53,318 nucleotides of DNA, taken from positions 1 through 53,318 of the forward strand of contig NZ_AEWF01000012.1 in the NCBI RefSeq assembly GCF_000190415.1, in the 5' to 3' direction. Position numbers and translations under genes: made by a program. The notes beneath the pieces are model-generated. The model saw only the letters and a program-made list of their open reading frames with translations. It was not told the DNA's origin and searched no databases. Positions within the stretch are counted from its first letter, which is position 1; each line of letters starts with the position of its first letter. Positions 36,679-45,694 of the stretch are shown in pieces. Source of the DNA: Candidatus Odyssella thessalonicensis L13. GTDB taxonomy: Bacteria > Pseudomonadota > Alphaproteobacteria > Paracaedibacterales > Paracaedibacteraceae.

Positions 36679-37447
36679 ATCTCTCCTAATTCTTGCTGCC
36701 TGTTCCCTTACCACGGCCTATGCAGATGCGTGGAAAGAAGCCGGCATCAACGGATGGCTCTGGTATAAGGTTCAGCCGAAACGCAAGGGACCGCCTAAAC
36801 TTGAAAAACCTGTGACGGGACCCCAAGCCCCTAAAGAGTTGACTTATCGGGAGCGCTTAAAAAAAGAACAAGAAGAGTTTGAAGAAATTCAAGCTAAAGC
36901 GGTGGTCGAGCCGACCCTGGAGAATGTGCAAGCCATGCAGCGAGCGCAGAATAATTTGGTGGATCAAGCGGCTGTTTTTCAGAAGCTCTGGATGCTCGCC
37001 TCTTTATTAAATGCTCAAAATTATCATGAGGCGGCTCAACCTTATCCGATCCACCGCAAGCTTTATCAAGAAAAGGAAGAAAAAAAGCTCACGCAGCAGA
37101 TTCGTCAGTTGGCTCGCAATTTTGGCATTTTCTTTATCTTTAAAAAAGAATGTCCCTTCTGCCATGAATTTGCGCCAATTGTGCGGGAATTTATTGACAC
37201 CTATGGATTCGAATATAAGGCCATCTCCCCGGATGGCAGTCCGCTGCCGCAATTTACCGATGCCGTGGCTGATAATGGAACTATGGCGGTGATCAATCCC
37301 GAAGGCATTTATCCCGCTCTGTTTCTGGTCAACCCGCAAACGCGGGAAGTGGTGCCATTATCGCGTGGGCTGGTTAATAGCGATGAACTGCGCAGCAACA
37401 TGAAATTGATTATTGAATCTTTAGGAAGGCTCCGTGATGGCGAATAA
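36665..37447 (+). CDS. traF: TraF, periplasmic thioredoxin-like assembly protein
   Basis: The protein has 260 aa (F TraF 247) and overlaps traN by 14 bp. The signal peptide ends TTAYA. The conserved GWLWYKV region and a thioredoxin-fold domain follow, with a CPFC motif at 163-166 (FKKECPFCHEFAPIV). F TraF itself lacks a full CxxC, so this homologue probably keeps real disulfide-exchange activity, in line with the Cys-rich TraN and TraU clients. Confidence 0.95.
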   Translation: MTVFRSLLILAACSLTTAYADAWKEAGINGWLWYKVQPKRKGPPKLEKPVTGPQAPKELTYRERLKKEQEEFEEIQAKAVVEPTLENVQAMQRAQNNLVDQAAVFQKLWMLASLLNAQNYHEAAQPYPIHRKLYQEKEEKKLTQQIRQLARNFGIFFIFKKECPFCHEFAPIVREFIDTYGFEYKAISPDGSPLPQFTDAVADNGTMAVINPEGIYPALFLVNPQTREVVPLSRGLVNSDELRSNMKLIIESLGRLRDGE

Positions 37448-38771
37448 AAAAATCCTTATTTCTCTAACATTAAAACTCGCAATTTCCTCGGCCTCTGCTT
37501 CGCCGCTTAACAAGTTCTTTGAGAGTCTGGGCGGATCCGTTAATCAATCGACGCCCGGAGCCTTTCATGATCAGTCGGCCGGTTATTATACAGGGGGCGG
37601 CTATGTCATGCGTCAACGCAATACTGTATTTAAACCGATTCATGTCAGCCTGCCAAAAATTGGACTCGGCTGTAATAATTTGGATATGTATTTTGGCTCC
37701 ATCTCTTTCTTCAAAGGAGAGGAATTGATTGAAGTTGGCCGCCAGATCTTAACCAATATACCGATTTACGCCTTTCAGTTGCTTATGAAAATGAAAGCGC
37801 CCCAGATCGAGAATATGATGGCGCAGCTCCAGAAAAAGATTCAAGACATGAATGGGGTGATGTTGAACTCCTGTCAAGCGTCAATGCAAATTGTGGGAGG
37901 CATGTGGCCCAAAGGAACGGCGGCGAGTGAGAAAATCTGTATGGACTCCAAAAATACTGACAACTTTGGTTGGTATGCGGCCCGAAAGCACTGTGCGGAT
38001 GAGACCAAGGTCGCTACGCAAGTGGATATCGCCCAGAGTCGTTATAAGGATCTGTTAACAGGCGAATATAACCTGGTCTGGCATGTGCTGAAGAAAATGC
38101 CGGAATATCAGAACAATCATGAGTTGGCTTCTTTCGTGATGTCCATTACCGGGACCTTAATCTCCAAAAATGAAGGGGGCCGCTATCGCCTAAAGACCAT
38201 TGAACCGCGCGCCGATCAGAAAGAGTTTATTGGCGCTTACCTCAAAGGTGGATCGACTTCACAGTTGGTATGTGATGAGACTCAGAAATGTTTGGCCCCT
38301 TTAATTAGGAGTGTGGTGATTCAGGATGATGCCCGCTCACCACAAGCGACCATGAAATCAAAGGTGATCTATAAAATCAATGAGCTGCGTCAGAAGTATA
38401 TTGAGAAAGGCAAACCCACCGACGAAGAGATTGGGTTTTTGAACGATTCGGTAAATTTGCCGATCTATAAATACATTCAAGTTAGCGTGGCGGCCGGCAC
38501 CTCCTTCTTAATGGATGATGCGGCTGAGTATATTGCGGCCACCTTACTGCTTACTCAGTTTGACCGGGTCATCAGTGAAGTGATCCAAGCGGTGGATGAT
38601 TTGCAAAAAGTCCAGCTTGAAGATGCGGCTATTTCTCATTTCAAAGAGAATCTGCAACAAGCGCGTTTGCGGGTACAAGCCTTGCTGATTGGCGCTAATA
38701 ATGGCTCGCTATATTACTTCAATAAAGCCATTCAATCGGTTGAACGCTCAGTTAAAGCTCGCAATACTTAA
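37434..38771 (+). CDS. traH: TraH, pilus assembly protein
   Basis: The protein has 445 aa (F TraH 458), with a signal peptide, then the family's opening motif QSAGYYTGGGYVMRQRNTVF and LPKIGLGCNNLDMYFGSISF. A helical C-terminal half with coiled-coil character (QKYIEKGKPTDEEIGFLNDS) follows. It acts with TraF and TraU in the periplasm or outer membrane for pilus extension. It overlaps traF by 14 bp. Confidence 0.95.
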   Translation: MMANKKILISLTLKLAISSASASPLNKFFESLGGSVNQSTPGAFHDQSAGYYTGGGYVMRQRNTVFKPIHVSLPKIGLGCNNLDMYFGSISFFKGEELIEVGRQILTNIPIYAFQLLMKMKAPQIENMMAQLQKKIQDMNGVMLNSCQASMQIVGGMWPKGTAASEKICMDSKNTDNFGWYAARKHCADETKVATQVDIAQSRYKDLLTGEYNLVWHVLKKMPEYQNNHELASFVMSITGTLISKNEGGRYRLKTIEPRADQKEFIGAYLKGGSTSQLVCDETQKCLAPLIRSVVIQDDARSPQATMKSKVIYKINELRQKYIEKGKPTDEEIGFLNDSVNLPIYKYIQVSVAAGTSFLMDDAAEYIAATLLLTQFDRVISEVIQAVDDLQKVQLEDAAISHFKENLQQARLRVQALLIGANNGSLYYFNKAIQSVERSVKARNT

Positions 38772-38782
38772 GGGAGAGGGAC

Positions 38783-41569
38783 ATGGAAGAGTACGTTATT
38801 TACACTTATGGCGGCGGCGAAATCCTCTGGCAAGTGCTAAACGCCATAGCGCTTCTCTTTAAAAGTGACAGTTCCTACTTCACGATTGTGGGGCAATTAA
38901 CGGCCGCGATGGGCCTTGCTTATGCCGCTTTAGTGGCGCTGGGCAGAAACTCAATCCCGTTTTTCTTTAAAGACTGGTTGGCACCCACCGTTGTGTTAAT
39001 GGGGTTGTTCTTTGGCCTCAAATCCTCGGTTCATATTATTGATAAAGTGGACCCCACTTTCGAATATTCAAAGGTCGATAATGTCCCGGCTGGCATTGCT
39101 GCCGTGGCCTCGTTAACTTCCCGCATTGGCGATTATCTCGCCGAAACCCTAGAGACAAAACTGAGCAACAATGAGGCGCAGCGCTTTACCAAGGTGGGGC
39201 CAATGTTTGGGGCGCGCCTCATCCATGAAGCCTCTAAAGTTACCATTAAAGACCCGATTATGCGGGCCAACATCAAAGACTTTGTCTATCAATGCTTTGA
39301 GGTTCCTTATATTGATTCCAATATTGACCCGGGGCGCCGGGCCGCCGAGACGACGACCGATATTTTAGGATTTATTGCATCCAACCCTCATCCGATGTTG
39401 GGGATTTATTGGCGAGAAGCGACAGGGTCCTCAAAATTCATGAGCTGTGAGGCCTGTGCGGCAAAAATACGTGAAGTGATCGCGGTTGAAGTCAACACGG
39501 GTCTTTCTGCTTTAGCCTCTAGTTTATTCCATACGAAAGTGGATGACGAACGCACCACAGTCCACTTAAAGAAGTATGCTGACAGTGGTTGGAATCTCTT
39601 AGCTAAGGGCTCTTCCAACATTGCCAATGTGATCCAACAAGAATTGATGATCAACAGCTATCATGCCGCCTCTCGCAATAAGAAGGACGAGCTTGACCTG
39701 GGAAAGTACGATGCGGCGCTTATCCATTTAGAAGCTGAACGTGGACAAGCCGTTCAAGATGTGACGTCCTTGGTGAAATCTTCGCTATCGCTAGTGCAAT
39801 TACCGAATTTGCATACGATTATTCTGGCTTTAGCGTTGATTTTCTTTACGGTGATCGCGCCCTTAACGTTCCTCCCGAAAGGACTGAGTTATATTGTCAC
39901 CTGGATTAAAGTGATGATCTGGATTACCACGTGGCCGGTCTTGTTTACGGTAATCAATTGTTTAGGCCATATGTTTGCCGCCAAAGCTTTAAACTCCAGT
40001 TTAATGGGCCTCAGTAGTGGTCTCACGCTTCAAACTCAAAGTGGGTTGGCGACCGCCGCTTATAGTGCCTACTGCTTCGTCATGGGCTTACAGTACACGG
40101 TTTCTTTCTTGTCCTGGACTCTGATTTCTCGGGCCGGGGGGCATGCCTTCTCACAGCTCTCTTCTTCTTTTAGTCAAATTGGCGAGTCCTTTGCCAGCAA
40201 AGCCGGCAATGAAATTGTGGATGGCAATGTGACGTTTGATGCGCAAACGCTTCATCATCGCTCGTTGGGTAATGAACAAATTGCGCAACAACAGCTCGGC
40301 ACAGCCGTCAATTATGGCTCGCGCTTTGATGATGGTAAACTGGCGACCATTCATGGGGCTGGCGGCTCGATTGTCGCGCAAGAGCATCAGCATAGTTTTT
40401 CAACCAATCTGAGTCAGAACGACAGCTCTAGCCAGATGGCTGCTTGGCAAAGCCAAGAGATGCAAAGTGCGGCCCATCAAGAAGGGGTTAATCTGCAAAA
40501 GTCTGTGAGCTTGGGAACTCAAGAACTGGCCAGCTTTGCGAAAAGTGTGGCCGAGAATAAAGGGGTTCAGGAGAGCTTTGGTACCGCAGAATCGGCGAAT
40601 CTGCAAAAGCAAATGCAGCATTTAGCTGCGTTGTCAGATAGGTTTGCTGCAGAAAACGGCCTCAGTAAGCAGGTTGCTTTTGATGCAATGATGAGCGCCA
40701 GCCTAAATGGGGGGCTGGGCAAGATGTTTGGGTTAAGTGCTAATGCCGGCTTTAAAGCAGGAGCCGTAGATAATGAACTGGTTTCAAAAGCTCGAAATAG
40801 TGAGACGAGCAAACAATTTAGTGAAGGGCTTCAACAAGCGGTCAATTATGCGCTCGATAATAAAGCCTCGATCGGGAAAGCTTTTAACACCCAATCTTTG
40901 GATCAAGCTCAAGCTCATTTTAGTGAAGCTAAGGTTCATAGTGAAAGCATGTCCGCTCATTTGTCGAGGTCACAATCTTTAAGTGAAATGGCGAGCCGCA
41001 GTCGTCAAAGCGGGATCAGCTCTGCGTCGAATAATAATGATAGCATGGTGGAGCGAGTTGCTGAACAATTTGGAGGGGATCGTCTAGCGGCTACCCAATA
41101 CTTGGCTTATCATCCTGAAGCCGCCCAACAGGAGAGTAGCAGCCTCATCACCAGTACGGCCCAGCCGCCGTCAAGTAGCCAAAGCGAGCAACAAGAACTT
41201 TATAAGGCTCATGCTGCCAATCAAGAAAAGATTGGCTTAGCGCCTACCCATAATCCGGATTTAGATACTAAGCGAGCCAGCCATAACTTTGCACAGCAAG
41301 AAAAAGATCTCGATACTCAGATCACTGAGAAGCGAGATGCAACAAAAACTGAGCTCGGCAGGGCACAAGGGCAAACTTGGAAAAGTAAGTCGCAGATGGC
41401 GGCGCATCATACATTTGCTGATCAAACCTATGAGCGAGAAAAAGACAAAAGCTTAGTCGGAAAATCTATGGAAAAAGCGGCTACTAATATCGGTGAGTCG
41501 ACCACCATAAAAACTATTGGTAATAAAGTTCAACGCTTGATCGGCTCTGATAAAGGTAAAAAGAGATAA
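38783..41569 (+). CDS. traG: TraG, mating-pair stabilisation / entry-exclusion target
   Basis: The protein has 928 aa (F TraG 938). The N-terminal half is polytopic (TM segments near 17-50, 65-80, 345-375, 380-405 and 425-455) with the family motif YVIYTYGGGEILWQVLNAIA. The C-terminal half (~470 on) is a long Gln/Ser/Ala-rich hydrophilic region (SQMAAHHTFA, DTQITEKRDATKTE) that reaches the periplasm in F. It works in pilus assembly and mating-pair stabilisation; in F it is recognised by the exclusion protein TraS. GGGAGAGG precedes the ATG by 4 nt. Confidence 0.94.
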   Translation: MEEYVIYTYGGGEILWQVLNAIALLFKSDSSYFTIVGQLTAAMGLAYAALVALGRNSIPFFFKDWLAPTVVLMGLFFGLKSSVHIIDKVDPTFEYSKVDNVPAGIAAVASLTSRIGDYLAETLETKLSNNEAQRFTKVGPMFGARLIHEASKVTIKDPIMRANIKDFVYQCFEVPYIDSNIDPGRRAAETTTDILGFIASNPHPMLGIYWREATGSSKFMSCEACAAKIREVIAVEVNTGLSALASSLFHTKVDDERTTVHLKKYADSGWNLLAKGSSNIANVIQQELMINSYHAASRNKKDELDLGKYDAALIHLEAERGQAVQDVTSLVKSSLSLVQLPNLHTIILALALIFFTVIAPLTFLPKGLSYIVTWIKVMIWITTWPVLFTVINCLGHMFAAKALNSSLMGLSSGLTLQTQSGLATAAYSAYCFVMGLQYTVSFLSWTLISRAGGHAFSQLSSSFSQIGESFASKAGNEIVDGNVTFDAQTLHHRSLGNEQIAQQQLGTAVNYGSRFDDGKLATIHGAGGSIVAQEHQHSFSTNLSQNDSSSQMAAWQSQEMQSAAHQEGVNLQKSVSLGTQELASFAKSVAENKGVQESFGTAESANLQKQMQHLAALSDRFAAENGLSKQVAFDAMMSASLNGGLGKMFGLSANAGFKAGAVDNELVSKARNSETSKQFSEGLQQAVNYALDNKASIGKAFNTQSLDQAQAHFSEAKVHSESMSAHLSRSQSLSEMASRSRQSGISSASNNNDSMVERVAEQFGGDRLAATQYLAYHPEAAQQESSSLITSTAQPPSSSQSEQQELYKAHAANQEKIGLAPTHNPDLDTKRASHNFAQQEKDLDTQITEKRDATKTELGRAQGQTWKSKSQMAAHHTFADQTYEREKDKSLVGKSMEKAATNIGESTTIKTIGNKVQRLIGSDKGKKR

Positions 41570-41580
41570 TGGAAATAAAT

Positions 41581-42162
41581 TTACTTAAGCCTGTAGTTCA
41601 TAGACACAGGGTTGTAATATCCAATCGGATTACTTGGATCACAAAGATCGGAAAGAGAATCCCTCTGGAGGTTATGCAAGGAAAGCTCCCGAGTCTCATC
41701 CAGAACAAAAGTTATATAAGGACTCTTGATGAGTCTAAAGCAGAGCAAGGGTCCCCAAAAAAGAGTCATCAAGATAGCGTAATTAATAAACAGATCAGTC
41801 AGCAGAATCTGAGATTCTGTAAACGAATCAAAGGCTGCCCACACAAAGGCAATCGCCAGAAGAATGCGTTTGGCGTACAGCATGATCCTTACATATTGAT
41901 CAATCTGATCTCGGGTCATTTGCTTCCACTCCAGAAAAGCTTCAGTGACTTGGGTCGATTCTTTATAGCCACTATACGAGAAAAACCACCAATCCCAAAA
42001 TACACTGGCCAAAGGATAGAGGGCCAAACCGTAAGTCCCTTCTTGCATCACCAGAGCTGCGCCCAAAGCGCAGAGAAGAGATCGATTAAAAACCTTTTGA
42101 CCATACAACTGGATCTTATCAAGTTGACGAGCTTTATAGTCTGCAAATGTCTTGAGGCCCAT
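41581..42162 (-). CDS. Membrane protein of unknown function, opposite strand between traG and the primase
   Basis: The protein has 193 aa with three or four hydrophobic segments (SLLCALGAALVMQEGTYGLA; LLAIAFVWAAF; INYAILMTLFWGPLLCF) and a soluble basic N-terminus (MGLKTFADYKARQLDKIQLY). The start at 42162 has AAGGA upstream. A plus-strand frame over the same DNA has no protein-like character. It interrupts the otherwise co-directional tra operon and ends 11 bp from the traG stop, tail to tail. A role in surface exclusion would suit the location, but there is no sequence evidence for that. Confidence 0.6.
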   Translation of the reverse strand: MGLKTFADYKARQLDKIQLYGQKVFNRSLLCALGAALVMQEGTYGLALYPLASVFWDWWFFSYSGYKESTQVTEAFLEWKQMTRDQIDQYVRIMLYAKRILLAIAFVWAAFDSFTESQILLTDLFINYAILMTLFWGPLLCFRLIKSPYITFVLDETRELSLHNLQRDSLSDLCDPSNPIGYYNPVSMNYRLK

Positions 42163-42225
42163 AATTCATATTCCTTCCACTTTCAGGATAGCAAGAAATT
42201 CTTAATAAGGCACTCAGTTAACACC

Positions 42226-42483
42226 TTATTTCTCATAATTTCCCCGGTAGTGCCCAATAAAACCAGTAAGAACCGTACAGTCTTGATCCTTAATATGACC
42301 AATCAAACGATACACCCCATAACGCCAAAACTCATACAAGTTACCGCGCAAGGGTTTTCCATTAAAACGAGAATTGCCCCACAAGATTATGCGCTTGACC
42401 AAATAATCATAGAGTTTTTTTTGAACAGATTTATCCCGTATGTGCAAATCCTTAAGGGCTTACTCATTGAACTCAAGAATCCA
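42226..42483 (-). pseudogene. relE: RelE-family toxin remnant with an internal stop
   Basis: In one frame, from 42483 leftwards: WILEFNE, stop TAA (42460-42462), then ALKDLHIRDKSVQKKLYDYL, RFNGKPLRGNLYEFWRYGVY and GFIGHYRGNYEK. The pattern is that of RelE/ParE-superfamily mRNA interferases (KAL.DL..LDKS.QK; G.pL.g....WRyRvG.YR; GHR...Y). Lys to stop (AAA to TAA) is the likely mutation, and the start codon is gone. An ORF restarting at 42447 would lack the first strand, so toxicity is unlikely. Confidence 0.7.
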
Positions 42484-42520
42484 TTGAGTCCAACTCTTTG
42501 GAAAGACGGACACCTAACAT
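42473..42520 (-). pseudogene. relB: RelB-type antitoxin remnant (N-terminus only)
   Basis: ATG at 42520 opens MLGVRLSKELDSMDS then a stop. This is the canonical first strand and helix start of RelB/RHH antitoxins, immediately fused to the RelE remnant by a deletion of the antitoxin body. The region GTTTGGAAAG... is consistent with a junction, but the breakpoint cannot be placed exactly. Confidence 0.55.
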
Positions 42521-42622
42521 TCTCTGCCTCCATGCTTCTAATTTATTATATAGGGGTTTTACGATGCTCTATAAGGATTAACCATGATTTACAATTGACT
42601 CTTTCTGGAGGGAAACCGCTTC

Positions 42623-43591
42623 ATGCAAGATTATCGTGACTATTATCGCTTTCTCAACCGAGAGTTGTCTTCAAGGATTAGCGATCTAGCTTTTGAGCTT
42701 CTCGGCGAGCCAACATTCAAAAAGCCAACAGAATGGCGCTATGGGCAAAAGGGAAGCTTATCCATTACTATAGGCGGCCCTCATCAAGGGCGCTTTTATG
42801 ATTTTGAGAGTGAAACTCATGGCAGTGCGCTTGACTTAATTAGTCGCATTAAAGCAATTTATGGCAGAGACTTATGTCACTGGGCACGGGATTGGCTTTG
42901 CATAAGGCATACACCTGAATGGTCGCTCGTATTGCCTGTGCCGCCCGGCGCCTTGAAGCCTGATTTTGATCGACCCCCTTTAAGTTTTCTGGTATCAAGC
43001 CGAAAAGTTAAAGCTATGCATCCTTATCGCTCCCTTTCCGGCGACCTTTTAGGGTATGTGGTCCGCTTAGAAGATACTCAGGGCAATAAGATTACCCCCA
43101 CGTTAACTTATCATCGCTCTCAAGAGGGCCAAGAAAGCTGGCGGTGGAAAGGCTTTAGCGAAAGACGAACTCCTTATGGATTAGAAAAATTAAAAGAGAC
43201 TTCGCAGACCATTCTTATTGTGAAGGGCGAAAAGACTGCAGAGGCCGCTCAGGCACTGTTGCCGCAGTTCCATGTTGGGGGGGCTAAAGCAGTTTTAAAG
43301 ACAGATTGGACCGCTTTAAAAGGACGATCTGTAATTTTATGGCCGGATTATGATCGCCCTGGGTTTGAGGCTATGTGTCATCTTCAAAAACATCTGTTGA
43401 GTCTTGGAGTGCAAAGCCTCAGTAGAGTGCGTCTGCCTAAGACAACACCCCCTAAGTGGGACCTAGCAGATCCATTGCCGTCTGCATGGATTGCAGAATA
43501 CCTGGCGGTGTCTCTCGATCCCCCTACGAGCTTATCGCCGCAGATTGTCCCTTCTCTTATTCCTCTTTCTTCATCGGAGATTCCTCAATGA
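42623..43591 (+). CDS. Toprim-domain primase-like protein
   Basis: The protein has 322 aa. An N-terminal region (GSLSITIGGPHQGRFYDFES, then HGSALDLISRIKAIYG) resembles the zinc-less binding part of plasmid primases. The C-terminal Toprim has ILIVKGEKTAEAAQAL (Glu-containing strand) and VILWPDYDRPGFEAM with the DxD motif. It probably primes the transferred strand or replication on the plasmid. The stop overlaps the traD start (ATGA), so the two are coupled. The Pro/Ser-rich tail (SLSPQIVPSLIPLSS) is disordered. Confidence 0.85.
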   Translation: MQDYRDYYRFLNRELSSRISDLAFELLGEPTFKKPTEWRYGQKGSLSITIGGPHQGRFYDFESETHGSALDLISRIKAIYGRDLCHWARDWLCIRHTPEWSLVLPVPPGALKPDFDRPPLSFLVSSRKVKAMHPYRSLSGDLLGYVVRLEDTQGNKITPTLTYHRSQEGQESWRWKGFSERRTPYGLEKLKETSQTILIVKGEKTAEAAQALLPQFHVGGAKAVLKTDWTALKGRSVILWPDYDRPGFEAMCHLQKHLLSLGVQSLSRVRLPKTTPPKWDLADPLPSAWIAEYLAVSLDPPTSLSPQIVPSLIPLSSSEIPQ

Positions 43592-45303
43592 GCTTAATTA
43601 AGAAATTTACGCAAGGCGGCCAAGTCACCCTGCATAATATCCGCATGCTCCGGCAAGTGCTCTCGGTCACTCTTATGGCATGCTTGATTCTAGGGGTGAG
43701 CTTCTTTGTCTTTAAAATGGCTCATGATCATCATCCTTATCAGCGCCATATTCTTAAGGCTTATCTAGAGGCAAACTTGAAAACACATCTCCCTTTAGGC
43801 AAACCAGAGCTAGCCACCCAAACCTTTATTACTCCTGAGGGTTACCACCAAAAGGTTAAGTCTGCAGATTTATTGCGTCATCCGTGGATGCAACGTCAGG
43901 TCAAAATTCTAAAACAGTTAGTCCTTCAAAGCTTAGTCCAAACTTTGGCTGTGATGCTGGGGGCTTTTTTGCTTTTCATGGGATTTTGGGTATGGCGCGG
44001 GCGTTCCACAAACGAGAAAGAGATCTTATCAGGAACCCAAGTGGTGGAAGCGTCCGATCTCAAAAGAATGATCAAAAAGAAGAAGGAAGCCTCCGACTTG
44101 ACCTTAGCGAATGTGCCGTTGATTCGCAATAAAGAGCTTCAGCATATTTTGATTGTCGGCACCACCGGTTCCGGTAAATCCAATTGTATCCATGAACTTC
44201 TGCAACAGATTCGCACCAAAAACCAGCGCGCCGTTATTGTCGATGTGACTGGCAATTTTATTGAGAAATACTACCGACCGGGGATTGATAAAATTCTCAA
44301 CCCTCTGGATGCCCGCTCCGAAAACTGGACCATCTGGGCAGATTGTACCGCCTCTTACCATTATGAAGCCTTGGCTGCGGCTTTTCTACCGGCCAAGCAA
44401 GAGGATGACTTTTGGATTAACTCAGCCCGCACTCTCTTTGTGACCACCGCTCAACGTCTTCAAGAACGCGGTGAAGCGAGTATCCGTAGCTTTTTAAGTA
44501 AGTCAATCCTTACTCCTTTAAACAGAGTCATCAGCTTTTATGAAGGCTCTCAAGCAGCGGCTTTTATGAATACGGAAGGCGAAAAAATGAGTATAAGCAT
44601 TCGAGCCACTCTGGCAGCGAATGTTAAATGCTTAGAATGGCTTAAAGAGACTCAAGAGCCGTTTTCAATTCGTCAGTGGATTGAGGATGAAAGTAACAAA
44701 GGCGGCTGGCTATTCCTAGCATCCGTACCGGAGATGCGAGAAGCCATGAAACCGTTGCTAACTGCGTGGACCAGCATTGCCACCAAATCGCTTATGAGTC
44801 TGCCGTGCTCAGATGAGCGACGTCTCTGGTTTATCATTGACGAGCTGCCGGCCTTAAAGAAGCTTCCGGATTTTCATACTATGCTGGCTGAAGCACGTAA
44901 ATATGGCGGTTGTGTGGTTGTGGGGACGCAAGATATGTCGCTTCTCGATGATGTTTATGGCTATAATTTGGTGAAATCGTTTGCAAACTTATGCAGTACT
45001 AAAGTCGTTTTCCGAGTGGCAGGGGCCGATGTGGCTGAACGAGTGTCGAAATGGCTAGGATCGCAAGAAGTTTCCGAGTCTATTGAGAACATCTCTTATG
45101 GTGCCCACCAGATGCGAGACGGGGTCTCTCTTAATGATCACCGCCGTGAGAAGGCGGCCATTAATGCTGATAAGCTTATGAAACTTCCTGATTTACACGG
45201 ATACCTGAAATTACCTGGGAATTATCCCGTGGCACAAGTGCAGTTCAAATACCATCAGCTAAGAGCAGTTGCAGAACCTTTGGTTTCCTTAGAGGACGAT
45301 TAA
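43588..45303 (+). CDS. traD: TraD, type IV coupling ATPase (VirD4-like)
   Basis: The protein has 571 aa from ATG 43588 (overlapping the primase stop); an upstream in-frame start at 43456 is inside the primase. Two N-terminal TM helices (~35-55; ~120-145) precede the RecA-like domain. Walker A is GTTGSGKSN (191-199) and Walker B is FIIDELPAL (415 on), followed by LAEARKYGGCVVVGTQDMSL. The C-terminal tail of F TraD (717 aa), which docks the relaxosome, is missing. It couples the relaxase-DNA complex to the channel. It is the last tra gene in the window. Confidence 0.94.
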   Translation: MSLIKKFTQGGQVTLHNIRMLRQVLSVTLMACLILGVSFFVFKMAHDHHPYQRHILKAYLEANLKTHLPLGKPELATQTFITPEGYHQKVKSADLLRHPWMQRQVKILKQLVLQSLVQTLAVMLGAFLLFMGFWVWRGRSTNEKEILSGTQVVEASDLKRMIKKKKEASDLTLANVPLIRNKELQHILIVGTTGSGKSNCIHELLQQIRTKNQRAVIVDVTGNFIEKYYRPGIDKILNPLDARSENWTIWADCTASYHYEALAAAFLPAKQEDDFWINSARTLFVTTAQRLQERGEASIRSFLSKSILTPLNRVISFYEGSQAAAFMNTEGEKMSISIRATLAANVKCLEWLKETQEPFSIRQWIEDESNKGGWLFLASVPEMREAMKPLLTAWTSIATKSLMSLPCSDERRLWFIIDELPALKKLPDFHTMLAEARKYGGCVVVGTQDMSLLDDVYGYNLVKSFANLCSTKVVFRVAGADVAERVSKWLGSQEVSESIENISYGAHQMRDGVSLNDHRREKAAINADKLMKLPDLHGYLKLPGNYPVAQVQFKYHQLRAVAEPLVSLEDD

Positions 45304-45694
45304 ATTTCACCCAAAAATATGAAACATAAAGGGTGGCTTGATAAGCAAATGTTAGTGCAATAAAAAGGAGGGGGTAAAAAGAGGGAAGAGAGGAAGATAA
45401 AAGCCCTTCTTGCTTTTCCTTATCCATTGCGGAAGAGTATTGGCTAGAGCTATAGATTAGCAAGGAAATTACTAGCTTTCTTAGATTAGAAAATAACAGT
45501 TCTCTCTCCATCTAAATGTTTGAAAACTTGTGACCCTAAAACAATAACTAAGAATCTCTTTCTTCATATAGAGAGCTGCTTTATAGATTGACAGAGTATT
45601 TATACCTCCCTCATCACTAATATATTGAAATAATGCTTATGATCCTGGTATACCAATCAAAAAATAAGAAATATTAAATCTGGAACCTATAAAA
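45304..45694. other. Gene-free region after the tra block
   Basis: The G+C content drops sharply here from the tra block. A weak hairpin CACCC/GGGTG lies just after the traD stop (45308-45334). A minus-strand frame over 45245-45511 is not convincing. No promoter or RNA is recognised. Confidence 0.4.

Noticed and set aside
41569..42639. 356-aa plus-strand reading frame directly after traG
   Set aside because: It is antisense to a believable membrane protein and the RelE remnant; its composition shows no domain and it merely avoids stops.
45245..45511. 88-aa minus-strand frame overlapping the traD end
   Set aside because: It overlaps traD and has no recognisable domain; the hydrophobic part comes from AT-rich DNA.
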